Shown here piece by piece: positions 5,381-11,012 of a stretch of 11,012 nt of DNA (within the stretch, counting starts at the first letter, position 1; each line of letters begins with the position of its first letter). The translations under genes and the position numbers were made by a program. The stretch lies in the NCBI GenBank assembly GCA_002499525.1, contig DAMC01000026.1, positions 1 through 11,012 of the forward strand, read 5' to 3'. The notes under the pieces were generated by a model. The model was not told the origin of the DNA, searched no databases, and was given only the letters and a program-made list of their open reading frames with translations. This stretch comes from Nitrosopumilales archaeon UBA218. GTDB taxonomy: Archaea > Thermoproteota > Nitrososphaeria > Nitrososphaerales > Nitrosopumilaceae.

Positions 5381-6055
5381 ATGGCACTTGATCAAGCATT
5401 AGAGTCCCTCAAACGAGGAGAGTTCGTCTTACTTTATGATTCTGGTAAAAGAGAAAACGAAGTTGACATGGTTGTAGCAGCTCAATTCGTCACACCAGAA
5501 CATATTTCACGAATGAGGCAAAATGCAGGCGGACTGATATGTCTTGCAATAGATGATATTCTTACTAAATCACTAAACCTACAATACATGCATAACATTT
5601 TGTCAAGGTCAGCAGACGTGGATTCAGATTCCAAAAAAATGATAATGGGTACTGCACCATATGGAGATCATCCAACATTTTCAATTACAATAAATCACAA
5701 ACAAACCTATACTGGAATCACCGATAAGGATAGGGCGCTAACAATAAAAGAAATGGCAGAATTGTATAGTTCGCCAGATGCAAAAGCAAAATTTGTTTCA
5801 TCGTTTGCCACCCCAGGACATGTACCGTTATTATTGGCATCCAGTGGATTGCTGGCAAAGCGACAGGGACACACCGAAATGTCAGTATATTTGGCCAAGC
5901 TAGCAAACCTGACTCCAGTCACTGCAATTTGTGAGATGATGGATGGACAGACATACAAAGCACTCACTCCTGAAAAGGCACAAACATTTGCAAAACAAAA
6001 CGCCATTCCGTTTGTTGATGGCAAGGAATTACTGGAATTCTCCAAGGTGCGTTAG
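5381..6055 (+). CDS. ribB: 3,4-dihydroxy-2-butanone 4-phosphate synthase
   Basis: Converts ribulose 5-phosphate to 3,4-dihydroxy-2-butanone 4-phosphate and formate, giving the four-carbon unit of lumazine; Mg-dependent and cytoplasmic. In the 224-aa product the family motifs are clear: LLYDSGKRENEVDMVVAAQF (17-36, acidic metal and substrate loop), HPTFSITIN (97-105), TGITDKDRALTI (111-122), ATPGHVPLL (143-151), GHTEMSVYLAKLANL (163-177, His/Glu active-site pair) and AICEMM (182-187). It is a stand-alone domain without the GTP cyclohydrolase II partner of RibBA, consistent with GCH III being encoded two genes on. An in-frame GTG at 5324 would add 19 hydrophobic residues, but these overlap the promoter, so the ATG at 5381 is chosen. 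Its stop abuts the ribH start. Confidence 0.96.
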   Translation: MALDQALESLKRGEFVLLYDSGKRENEVDMVVAAQFVTPEHISRMRQNAGGLICLAIDDILTKSLNLQYMHNILSRSADVDSDSKKMIMGTAPYGDHPTFSITINHKQTYTGITDKDRALTIKEMAELYSSPDAKAKFVSSFATPGHVPLLLASSGLLAKRQGHTEMSVYLAKLANLTPVTAICEMMDGQTYKALTPEKAQTFAKQNAIPFVDGKELLEFSKVR

Positions 6056-6469
6056 ATGAATATCGCTATAGTAACTGCAGAGTTCAATCAGGAGATAACA
6101 TCCCGAATGTTGGAGGTTGCACAAGAAAAGGCGAAATCACTTAAAATGAACATCAAATATTCCTGCACTGTTCCAGGTTCATATGATATGCCGATAATCG
6201 TAGATGCATTATTGGCCAAAAAAGACGTCGATGGAGTAGTCACCTTGGGCACGATTATCAAGGGTCAAACTAAACACGACGAGGTCATTGCCCATGCTAC
6301 TGCAAAAACACTAACAGAACTCTCCCTCAAACACAAAAAACCCGTATCATTGGGAATTTCCGGTCCTGGAATGCAAGAAAGACACGCCTATGCCAGAATT
6401 CGACCTGTCTCAGAACGTGCAGTCGAGGCCATATCAAAGATTGCAAAAGAATTGGAGAAAATCAAATGA
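6056..6469 (+). CDS. ribH: 6,7-dimethyl-8-ribityllumazine synthase
   Basis: Condenses 5-amino-6-ribitylaminouracil with the DHBP made by RibB to form lumazine. The 137-aa flavodoxin-like protein has AEFN (8-11, ring contact), VPGSYDMP (39-46, phosphate and ribityl contacts), LGTIIKGQTKHDEV (64-77, catalytic His74) and GISGPGMQERHAYARI (100-115). These features resemble archaeal lumazine synthases with MJ0303-type motifs (VPGVFDMP, GETEHDE, GISGPGM). They differ from the paralogous archaeal riboflavin synthase RibC, so RibH does not duplicate RibE here. It should form a pentamer or a 60-mer. The ATG directly follows the ribB stop with no gap, and its TGA overlaps the next ATG by 4 nt, a sign of translational coupling. 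Confidence 0.95.
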   Translation: MNIAIVTAEFNQEITSRMLEVAQEKAKSLKMNIKYSCTVPGSYDMPIIVDALLAKKDVDGVVTLGTIIKGQTKHDEVIAHATAKTLTELSLKHKKPVSLGISGPGMQERHAYARIRPVSERAVEAISKIAKELEKIK

Positions 6470-7224
6470 TTCAGCTAACAATCATCAAAATAACAGAATA
6501 TGGACCGTGGACTCTAACCCTTGGTTCTGATAGGGAGCATGAATTACAAATGCTTCAGGCACATCTGTACCGAGAAATCCAAAAACTATTTTCTGCAAAG
6601 AACTGCCTAGTGTTCTCAAATAGATTTGACGAGTTTTTTGTTATAACAAATGGGCTTACACTTGCAGATCATGTGGAAATCCAAAAACAGCTACAAAAAG
6701 TATCATCTCTAAAGTTGTCCATGTCGATTGGATACGCAGACAATCCATATGATGCAAACCTCAAAGCATATGAAGGCAAAAAAACACCAGTAATACTTGA
6801 CAAGGAACACAGTATTTTCGGCTTTGTCAATGGTCAGACTGACCAGAAAGTTACAATCATGCACTTTGATGTAGAAAATATCACTTCACAAAGAAAAGTA
6901 AAATCTCCATATGAAATATCATCAATAATTTTCGGAATCTATGCAAGAATGTCAAAATTCTTTTTGAGCAAAAAATCCTTATCGTTTTTCATGGGTGGTG
7001 ACAATTTCATGGTGGTGACGTCAGATGATGCAAAGCAAAATGCTCAAGAGTTTTTAGAAATTGCAAAAAAAGAGTTTGATGTCACCTTTAACTGTGGAAT
7101 TGGAACCGGCAATAGCGCAAGAGAAGCAGTCAAACTTGCAACAAAATCACTCGACACAATTCGTGAAATTCGCGACTCCAAAAAGGAAACAAAACCGGAA
7201 ATCTATGAGCTCTCATGCTTTTAA
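6466..7224 (+). CDS. arfA: GTP cyclohydrolase III (ArfA)
   Basis: Opens the imidazole ring of GTP to 2-amino-5-formylamino-6-ribosylamino-4(3H)-pyrimidinone 5'-phosphate (FAPy), retaining the formyl group, unlike GCH II, which releases it. The 252 aa form two tandem degenerate nucleotidyl-cyclase/GGDEF-like palm domains. Domain 1 has YGPWT (12-16) and FSNRFDEFFVITNG (50-63). Domain 2 has IMHFDVENIT (131-140, metal-binding Asp), FFMGGDNFM (174-182) and CGIGTG (210-215). The N-terminus MIQLTIIKITEYGPWT matches the archaeal family closely, and the length fits (about 250-270 aa). It overlaps ribH by 4 nt and the amidohydrolase by 10 nt, placing it mid-operon. Its product needs deformylation, which makes the next gene notable. 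Confidence 0.95.
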   Translation: MIQLTIIKITEYGPWTLTLGSDREHELQMLQAHLYREIQKLFSAKNCLVFSNRFDEFFVITNGLTLADHVEIQKQLQKVSSLKLSMSIGYADNPYDANLKAYEGKKTPVILDKEHSIFGFVNGQTDQKVTIMHFDVENITSQRKVKSPYEISSIIFGIYARMSKFFLSKKSLSFFMGGDNFMVVTSDDAKQNAQEFLEIAKKEFDVTFNCGIGTGNSAREAVKLATKSLDTIREIRDSKKETKPEIYELSCF

Positions 7225-8387
7225 AAAATCTCAGTATTCTTTATGGAAATGACTTGCAGTATCTTCGTCAATCCAATCTATCAATAAATGGTGACAAATT
7301 CGGCAAGTTAGGTCTGGCTGGCAAAGGAATTGACTGTGAGGGATTACTCTTGATTCCAGGATTCATTAACATGCATACTCATATTGGAGATTCTATTGCC
7401 AAAGATGCCACGCTTACGGGCTCTGTTGACAGTAAAATTCATCCCGTTCTTGGTGCAAAACAGAGAATTCTCAGACAAAGCTTACCTGATCACCTAGTAT
7501 CTTTTATGAAAAACACATGTCATTCTATGATAAGAAAAGGAATCACAACTTTTGTTGATTTCAGGGAGGGAGGACCTGATGGTGTGGCCTTGTTGAGAAA
7601 AGCATTGAAGGATTTACCGATTCGAGCTTTTATTCTTGGTAGGGTTGAAACATATCAGGATAAAACCCAACTCCAACAAAACCAAAGATTATCTGATGAA
7701 TCCAAAAGAACACTCGCTAATGTATTAAGAATTTCTGATGGGATTGGACTCTCTGGAGCAAATGAAAACAGTGATTCTTCACTGAAATTTTTTTCCAAAT
7801 CAAAAAAAATTCGTGCCATACATAGCTCAGAAACAAAACAAAGCATGACTTATTCCAAAAAAATTACCAAAAAGACAGAGACTGAACGTGCGTTGCTAGT
7901 AAAACCCCATTTTCTAGTACACATGACATATGCTGGAATTTCAGATCTCAAAAATGCCTCCAAAAAGTCTCGAGGAATTGTTGTATGTCCTAGAGCAAAC
8001 GCTTCATTGGCAGAGGGAATCCCTAACTTTGAACTAATGAGTAAAATCGGTTGTAGGGTTGGTATTGGAACTGACAACGTCATGATAAACTCTCCAGACA
8101 TGTTTCGTGAAATGGATTATCTGTGGAAGACCCACATGGGACTACATCAAAAAAGAATTGATCCTAAAGAGATTCTAAAAATGGCAACCGTAAACGCTGG
8201 TCTGATTTTAAACAGAAAAATGGGCTCAATTAAAACTGGATTTCTTGCTGACGGTATATTCATTGACAAACACTCGCTAGATTTGGAGCCAATGCACAAC
8301 CCATACGCCAGCATAGTCCAACGAGCAAGTGAGTCTTCAATATCAGCTGTTATGATAGGAGGAAAAATCATCCATGGCAGCCTTTAG
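7215..8387 (+). CDS. COG0402-type amidohydrolase in riboflavin operon; candidate ArfB-like deformylase or pyrimidine deaminase
   Basis: A 390-aa TIM-barrel amidohydrolase. The metal-site set of the cytosine, guanine and SAH deaminase-like group is complete: HTH at 54-56 after PGFINM, HSSET at 203-207 (metal His203, catalytic Glu206), His236 in VHMTYAG, and Asp287 in GIGTDN. VCPRANASLAEGIPNF (257-272) is the usual segment before the last strand, and a C-terminal beta-sandwich returns with IGGKIIHGSL. No carboxylated lysine is evident, so a mononuclear metal is likely. It overlaps arfA by 10 nt and arfC by 14 nt, so it is made together with both. Known archaeal ArfB is creatininase-like, not this fold. 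By position it could hydrolyse the FAPy formamide. By family it could remove the ring amino group in the deaminase step. The general family is firm; the substrate is inferred. Confidence 0.9.
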   Translation: MLLKNLSILYGNDLQYLRQSNLSINGDKFGKLGLAGKGIDCEGLLLIPGFINMHTHIGDSIAKDATLTGSVDSKIHPVLGAKQRILRQSLPDHLVSFMKNTCHSMIRKGITTFVDFREGGPDGVALLRKALKDLPIRAFILGRVETYQDKTQLQQNQRLSDESKRTLANVLRISDGIGLSGANENSDSSLKFFSKSKKIRAIHSSETKQSMTYSKKITKKTETERALLVKPHFLVHMTYAGISDLKNASKKSRGIVVCPRANASLAEGIPNFELMSKIGCRVGIGTDNVMINSPDMFREMDYLWKTHMGLHQKRIDPKEILKMATVNAGLILNRKMGSIKTGFLADGIFIDKHSLDLEPMHNPYASIVQRASESSISAVMIGGKIIHGSL

Positions 8388-9024
8388 ACCCAACGTAATT
8401 CTATCTGCAGCAATATCGGTCGATGGGAAAATAGCTACCAAGACAGGAGATTCGGCACTATCATCACTAGTTGACAAAAAACGCCTGCACAAGCTTCGTT
8501 CTAGTGTGGATGCTATCCTTGTTGGAAAAAATACGGTCTTACATGATGATCCTCTGCTGACTGTACGCTATACTGATGGCAAAAACCCAATCAGAATAGT
8601 GCTAGATTCACTGGGACAGATTCCAATTGATTCCCAAATCATCAAAACTTGTCACAAAATCCAAACCATTATCGCAGTATCTGAAAAAATCCCAAAGAAA
8701 AATCTGAACAGGTTGTCAAAATTCCCATTAGATATTGTAATCTCTGGAAAAAATAGGGTAGATATCAAAAAACTATTGGAAATTCTTGGCAAGTCAAAAA
8801 TCAAAACAATATTGCTGGAGGGTGGCGGAGCTACAAACTGGGATTTTGTAAATCAAGGACTTGTGGACCAAGCAATAATCACCGTAACCCCATTTCTAAT
8901 TGGCGGCAAAGATGCAAAAACACTAGTAGATGGTGATGGTTCATCAAAAATCTCGCACTCCTTGAGGCTAAAACTGAAAAAAATCAAGCGTCAGAACAAT
9001 GAAGTTGTTTTGTATTATAACTGA
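8374..9024 (+). CDS. arfC: 2,5-diamino-6-ribosylamino-4(3H)-pyrimidinone 5'-phosphate reductase (ArfC, RibD C-terminal type)
   Basis: NADPH-dependent reduction of the ribosyl to the ribityl side chain, before deamination in archaea. The 216 aa form a single dihydrofolate-reductase-like RibD_C domain: VILSAAISVDGKIAT (8-22), SSVDAILVGKNTVLHDDPLL (43-62, substrate loop), IRIVLDSLG (73-81), TILLEGGGATNWDFVNQGLV (145-164, nucleotide-binding GGG) and TPFLIGGKDAKTL (172-184). The N-terminal zinc deaminase domain of bacterial RibD is absent, so the deaminase must be encoded separately. The gene overlaps the amidohydrolase by 14 nt. It ends the operon and overlaps the convergent TFE gene by 10 nt at their 3' ends. 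Confidence 0.95.
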   Translation: MAAFRPNVILSAAISVDGKIATKTGDSALSSLVDKKRLHKLRSSVDAILVGKNTVLHDDPLLTVRYTDGKNPIRIVLDSLGQIPIDSQIIKTCHKIQTIIAVSEKIPKKNLNRLSKFPLDIVISGKNRVDIKKLLEILGKSKIKTILLEGGGATNWDFVNQGLVDQAIITVTPFLIGGKDAKTLVDGDGSSKISHSLRLKLKKIKRQNNEVVLYYN

Positions 9025-9530
9025 CGACGCATGTCGTTTCTAATGTCGGTAATTTTTGACTCTAGAGCTTTTTTGAGCTTGTCGTTTTTCTTAAGATTGA
9101 CTACTCCATTACATCTTGGACATTTGAAAAATTGCTCTAGCGCAGTTTCGAATGTTATTCTTGGACAGTCTTCATTTCCACAATGATAGAATTGTGAAGA
9201 GTTCTCATAATCTAATCTTTGTTGTAGTCTCTCTGAGATTTTCTTTTTCTGATTCTCGATAAAATTCTCAACCTCATCTTTTCTTGATCTCCACCTGTAG
9301 ACAAACCATCCCTTTCTTTCATCCTTGACACGAATCCCTGTTATCAAAGCTTTACCAAACAAATCGTAGAGAACTTTTCTTACCATGTTAATTCTAAGTC
9401 CTGTCGAACTTGCAATTTCTTCATCAGTGGCATCCTCGGCTTTTAAGAGAGCCCTTGCAACCTTGAGATATTCATCTCCGCCAATCATTGCAGAAATTCT
9501 AACAAATGGGTCTTCGTACGACTCGACCAT
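9015..9530 (-). CDS. tfe: Transcription factor E, alpha subunit (TFE)
   Basis: Archaeal homologue of TFIIE-alpha; it stabilises the open promoter complex with RNA polymerase, TBP and TFB. Counting from the ATG at 9530 (171 aa), residues about 5-88 form the extended winged helix (ATDEEIASSTGLRINMVRKV, then LYDLFGKALITGIRVKDERK and GWFVYRW). A charged coiled linker (VENFIENQKKKISERLQQRL) follows, then a zinc ribbon with Cys117, Cys122, Cys137 and Cys140 (C-x4-C-x14-C-x2-C) and a basic helical end. An in-frame ATG at 9650 would add 40 non-conserved residues. The start at 9530 is chosen because it lies 26 nt from a strong TATA box and begins where the domain begins. The 3' ends of this gene and arfC overlap by 10 nt. 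Confidence 0.94.
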   Translation of the reverse strand: MVESYEDPFVRISAMIGGDEYLKVARALLKAEDATDEEIASSTGLRINMVRKVLYDLFGKALITGIRVKDERKGWFVYRWRSRKDEVENFIENQKKKISERLQQRLDYENSSQFYHCGNEDCPRITFETALEQFFKCPRCNGVVNLKKNDKLKKALESKITDIRNDMRRQL

Positions 9531-9549
9531 TGAAGTAAAAACTAGATTT

Positions 9550-9562
9550 GTATATTTAATAT
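9550..9562 (-). promoter_or_regulatory. TATA box for TFE
   Basis: Minus strand reads ATATTAAATATAC, centred about 26 nt before the ATG at 9530, giving a leaderless tfe mRNA. The element is nearly symmetric (TATATTTAATAT on the plus strand), so it could also fire in the plus direction, with a start near 9577-9582. Confidence 0.55.
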
Positions 9563-9576
9563 CTACGAACAAAATT

Positions 9577-9734
9577 GCAAAGCTGACACAGGTAAACACC
9601 CTTTGCTGAGGGCAGAAACTGTATTTTCTACCGGCAAACCGATGTCTCATGGAATCTTTTGGCTATTGCGTCAGCTTCAATGTCCTTACGTTACAATAAC
9701 TCTTAACAATTAACATCGACTGGCTTGTTTTTTT
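9577..9734 (+). other. Gene-free spacer with adjacent hairpins; possible structured RNA
   Basis: The gap from 9531 to 9887 has no convincing ORF. Within it, GCAAAG (9577-9582) pairs with CTTTGC (9601-9606), enclosing GGT-AAAC-ACC (9591-9600). A second hairpin pairs GG.AGAAA (9611-9618) with TTTCT.CC (9625-9632). GCAAA at 9634-9638 could compete for the same TTTGC. A T-run (9728-9734) could end a transcript from the symmetric TATA element. The rest, to 9887, is AT-rich with no further structure I can see. No known RNA family was recognised; tRNA, SRP RNA and RNase P RNA were considered. Strand and limits are guesses. Confidence 0.2.
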
Positions 9735-9858
9735 GGTATTTGACCACAAATTTTCTTTACAGATATTTGATTTTCTAGGATTTTTTGTATAAAATTAAAC
9801 ATTTGTAAACTAAAAAGTGAATGTATCTGATAATGTATTTTATTTTACGAGCAATTAC

Positions 9859-9868
9859 CATAAATATG
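9859..9868 (+). promoter_or_regulatory. TATA box for the Cys-rich mini-gene
   Basis: CATAAATATG is centred about 25 nt before the ATG at 9888, the leaderless spacing seen for the larger genes in the window. This is the main support for calling the short gene. Confidence 0.5.
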
Positions 9869-9887
9869 TTAATTACTCATATATTAC

Positions 9888-10025
9888 ATGAGTTATTGCA
9901 TAACATGTGGTGAAGACGCAGAAGTATGCTTCTGCGGAATTGAAAAGAAACCCATGACTGAATACGTCAGCGCTCTCAAAGATTGCACTGATCTAAAATG
10001 CTACTGTAAAAAGCATCTTCCATAG
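9888..10025 (+). CDS. Cys-rich mini-protein (45 aa), probable zinc-binding
   Basis: ATG to TAG, 45 codons. Cysteines fall at 4, 7, 14, 16, 33, 38 and 40 with His43: C-x2-C-x6-C-x-C-x16-C-x4-C-x-C-x2-H. Eight possible ligands in 45 residues, with CxxC and CxC pairs, fit one or two structural zinc sites or a compact treble-clef or ribbon-like knuckle. The middle (KKPMTEYVSALKDCTD) is probably one helix. No catalytic motif or signal peptide is present, so it is likely cytoplasmic, perhaps an adaptor binding nucleic acid or protein. It has a correctly spaced TATA box and a hairpin over its stop codon, so it looks like a complete single-gene unit between tfe and trm56. I do not recognise a named family. 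Confidence 0.65.
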   Translation: MSYCITCGEDAEVCFCGIEKKPMTEYVSALKDCTDLKCYCKKHLP

Positions 10026-10050
10026 GCGACTAATATCATCGCCTAAATTT
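10023..10050. terminator. Hairpin and T-rich tract between convergent genes
   Basis: TAGGCGA (10023-10029) and TCGCCTA (10039-10045) form a perfect 7-bp stem with a 9-nt loop, followed by AAATTTTGTATT. It begins at the mini-gene stop codon. The convergent trm56 gene ends at 10073, so it may act as a terminator for the plus strand or as a two-way boundary. Confidence 0.5.
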
Positions 10051-10072
10051 TGTATTAACAAACCCGAATTGA

Positions 10073-10600
10073 TTATGTATTGTCTGGTACTACCTGCTTG
10101 CCTTTTTCGGTTGGTATGATTGTTAACCTAGCATTTTCAAATTTTGATTCGAACTGCTTTCCATTTTGAATCCTGTCTAGGACTATTGCCAGTGCACTAA
10201 TTTCAGAGTGAGGTTGGTTTCCTACGGCAACGTTGTAATCAGAATTCTCATATACATCGCGAGGAACCTTTTCAGCGCCAACCACAATTAGGATCTTTTT
10301 CTCTTTAGCTATTTTTGATTGAACAGAATTAATGTTTTGGCCATACATCGTCAGATGAACAATTTTCACTCCCTCAATTTTCTTTGATTTGAGCAAAGCC
10401 CTCCAGCTTTGAATGTATTCTATCTCAAAACTGCTACCCCAGGTTTTATTGACCTTGGCCAAGGTCTCTTTGATCTCAGGGTTTATCTCATTCATGTAAA
10501 TTTTAGATGCTCCGAAAGCACGGGATACTAATGCTACATGAGTTGTGACTCTATCGTCTCGAACAACCCGCTGTCCAATTCTTAATACTTCAATCGTCAT
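10073..10600 (-). CDS. trm56: tRNA (cytidine(56)-2'-O)-methyltransferase, aTrm56
   Basis: Archaea-specific SPOUT-fold enzyme that 2'-O-methylates C56 in the T-loop of tRNA using S-adenosylmethionine. Counting from the ATG at 10600 (175 aa), the family signatures are MTIEVLRIGQRVVRDDRVTT (1-20), HVALVSRAFGA (21-31), LIVVGAEKVP (104-113, SAM-binding knot) and YNVAVGNQPHSEISALAIVLDR (122-143, knot and dimer interface). An ATG three codons earlier (10609) is also possible; the one at 10600 is preferred because family members begin at this IEVLR segment. It overlaps the upstream hflX stop by 11 nt (20 nt with the longer start), so translation is probably coupled. The length is typical for the family. 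Confidence 0.94.
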   Translation of the reverse strand: MTIEVLRIGQRVVRDDRVTTHVALVSRAFGASKIYMNEINPEIKETLAKVNKTWGSSFEIEYIQSWRALLKSKKIEGVKIVHLTMYGQNINSVQSKIAKEKKILIVVGAEKVPRDVYENSDYNVAVGNQPHSEISALAIVLDRIQNGKQFESKFENARLTIIPTEKGKQVVPDNT

Positions 10601-11012
10601 CTTGTTCATAGAATTTTGGCAAATCTTGCTTTCTAGGTATTTCTTTTATCTGCTGAGGTGGAGATTGCATCATTTTTTTGACCAAGTCCATAAGTTTTGA
10701 AATATTTTGCTGGGTTACTGCAGAAACCGGAACCCATTTCTTGCTATTTGTTAGTCCAATTGATTCAGCCTTGTGTACTATGTCTTCTGGCTCTACCAGG
10801 TCAGATTTATTGAGTGCATAAATGACTCGTTCCTGATCCACGTCTAAATCTGCCATGGTTTTAAGGCAGCTTCGGTATTTTTTGCGTAATTCCAACTCTG
10901 AATCTGAAATATCTATTACAACAATCACTACTTCTGCATATTTTAGCTCCTCAAGAGTGGACTTGAATGCCTCAATCATGTATGCAGGTAATTTGGAGAT
11001 AAATCCAACAGT
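10590..11012 (-). CDS. hflX: HflX-family GTPase, C-terminal part (5' end outside window)
   Basis: The frame is open to the right edge, so the first visible residues are TVGFISKLPAYMIEAF, the G3/switch II region (normally DTVGFI) typical of HflX. Then come KSTLEELKYAEVVIVVIDIS, the G4 motif NKSD in VIYALNKSDLV, and the G5 motif VSAV in WVPVSAVTQQNISKLMDLV. The tail (KEIPRKQDLPKFYEQDDD) is short and acidic. The G1 P-loop and the N-terminal HflX domain must lie beyond the window. The family binds the large ribosomal subunit and hydrolyses GTP, with roles in ribosome rescue or stress. It overlaps trm56, linking a ribosome-associated GTPase with a tRNA-modifying enzyme. The ATG at 10979 is internal, not the start. 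Confidence 0.93.
   Translation of the reverse strand, partial: TVGFISKLPAYMIEAFKSTLEELKYAEVVIVVIDISDSELELRKKYRSCLKTMADLDVDQERVIYALNKSDLVEPEDIVHKAESIGLTNSKKWVPVSAVTQQNISKLMDLVKKMMQSPPQQIKEIPRKQDLPKFYEQDDD

Noticed and set aside
5707..6045. 112-codon minus-strand frame opposite RibB
   Set aside because: It lies wholly within a conserved gene and has shadow-frame composition with no recognisable domain.
6056..6469. Reading this gene as archaeal riboflavin synthase (RibC) instead of lumazine synthase
   Set aside because: The VPGSYDMP, GQTKHDE and GISGPGM motifs match lumazine synthases such as MJ0303, and a separate riboflavin synthase is present.
9531..9650. 40-residue N-terminal extension of TFE
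   Set aside because: It would contain the tfe TATA box and has no resemblance to the family, whose winged helix begins just after the ATG at 9530.
9577..9660. Box C/D guide RNA in the tfe spacer
   Set aside because: CTGA words occur, but no properly ordered RTGATGA C box with a matching D box is present on either strand.
9642..9713. 23-codon plus-strand ORF in the tfe spacer
   Set aside because: It has no promoter at a fitting distance and no recognisable composition; ORFs this short are expected by chance.
1..11012. CRISPR arrays, insertion sequences, tRNA or rRNA genes
   Set aside because: No spaced direct repeats, transposase-like frames, terminal inverted repeats or tRNA cloverleaf sequences were seen on either strand.

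Overview
The window looks like chromosomal DNA of an ammonia-oxidising-type thaumarchaeon (Nitrososphaerota, Nitrosopumilales-like). The evidence is an AT-rich sequence, archaeal-only proteins (transcription factor E, aTrm56, GTP cyclohydrolase III, a FilR1-type regulator) and short, membrane-rich genes. Most first genes also have a TATA-like box centred about 24-29 nt upstream of the start codon, as expected for leaderless or near-leaderless archaeal mRNAs. I see no mobile element, CRISPR array, rRNA or tRNA.

Layout. 1-1658 (+): the tail of an unidentified gene, a secreted or membrane-anchored protein, and a FilR1-like winged-helix regulator. 1667-3991 (-): a 42-codon membrane mini-protein, a monofunctional proline dehydrogenase, a four-helix membrane protein with an acidic 8-residue tandem repeat, and a winged-helix regulator paired with a three-helix membrane protein. 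4041-4643 (-): an FMN nitroreductase, divergent from riboflavin synthase. 4718-9024 (+): a riboflavin biosynthesis cluster. 9015-9530 (-): transcription factor E, whose end overlaps the end of the riboflavin cluster. 9531-9887: an AT-rich spacer with two head-to-head promoters and a possible structured RNA. 9888-10025 (+): a 45-aa Cys-rich mini-protein. 10073-11012 (-): aTrm56 and the C-terminal part of an HflX GTPase that runs off the window.

The main system is the riboflavin cluster: riboflavin synthase (ribE), then DHBP synthase (ribB), lumazine synthase (ribH), GTP cyclohydrolase III (arfA), a COG0402-type amidohydrolase, and the RibD-type reductase (arfC). From ribB to arfC the genes abut or overlap, so they are probably one transcript. 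GTP opening is of the archaeal type (GCH III, formylated product), but the last step uses the two-domain riboflavin synthase typical of bacteria. The amidohydrolase lies between arfA and arfC, where a deformylase (ArfB) or the unassigned archaeal pyrimidine deaminase would be expected. It keeps the full COG0402 metal-site residue set. It is the best candidate here for an undescribed enzyme. Inverted repeats built from TTTACT/AGTAA half-sites sit at the ribE start codon and next to the ribB TATA box, which suggests a common flavin-related regulator.

Two genes easily missed because of size are called: 1667-1795 (-), a Gly-rich single-span membrane peptide, and 9888-10025 (+), a seven-cysteine probable zinc protein with a well-placed TATA box.
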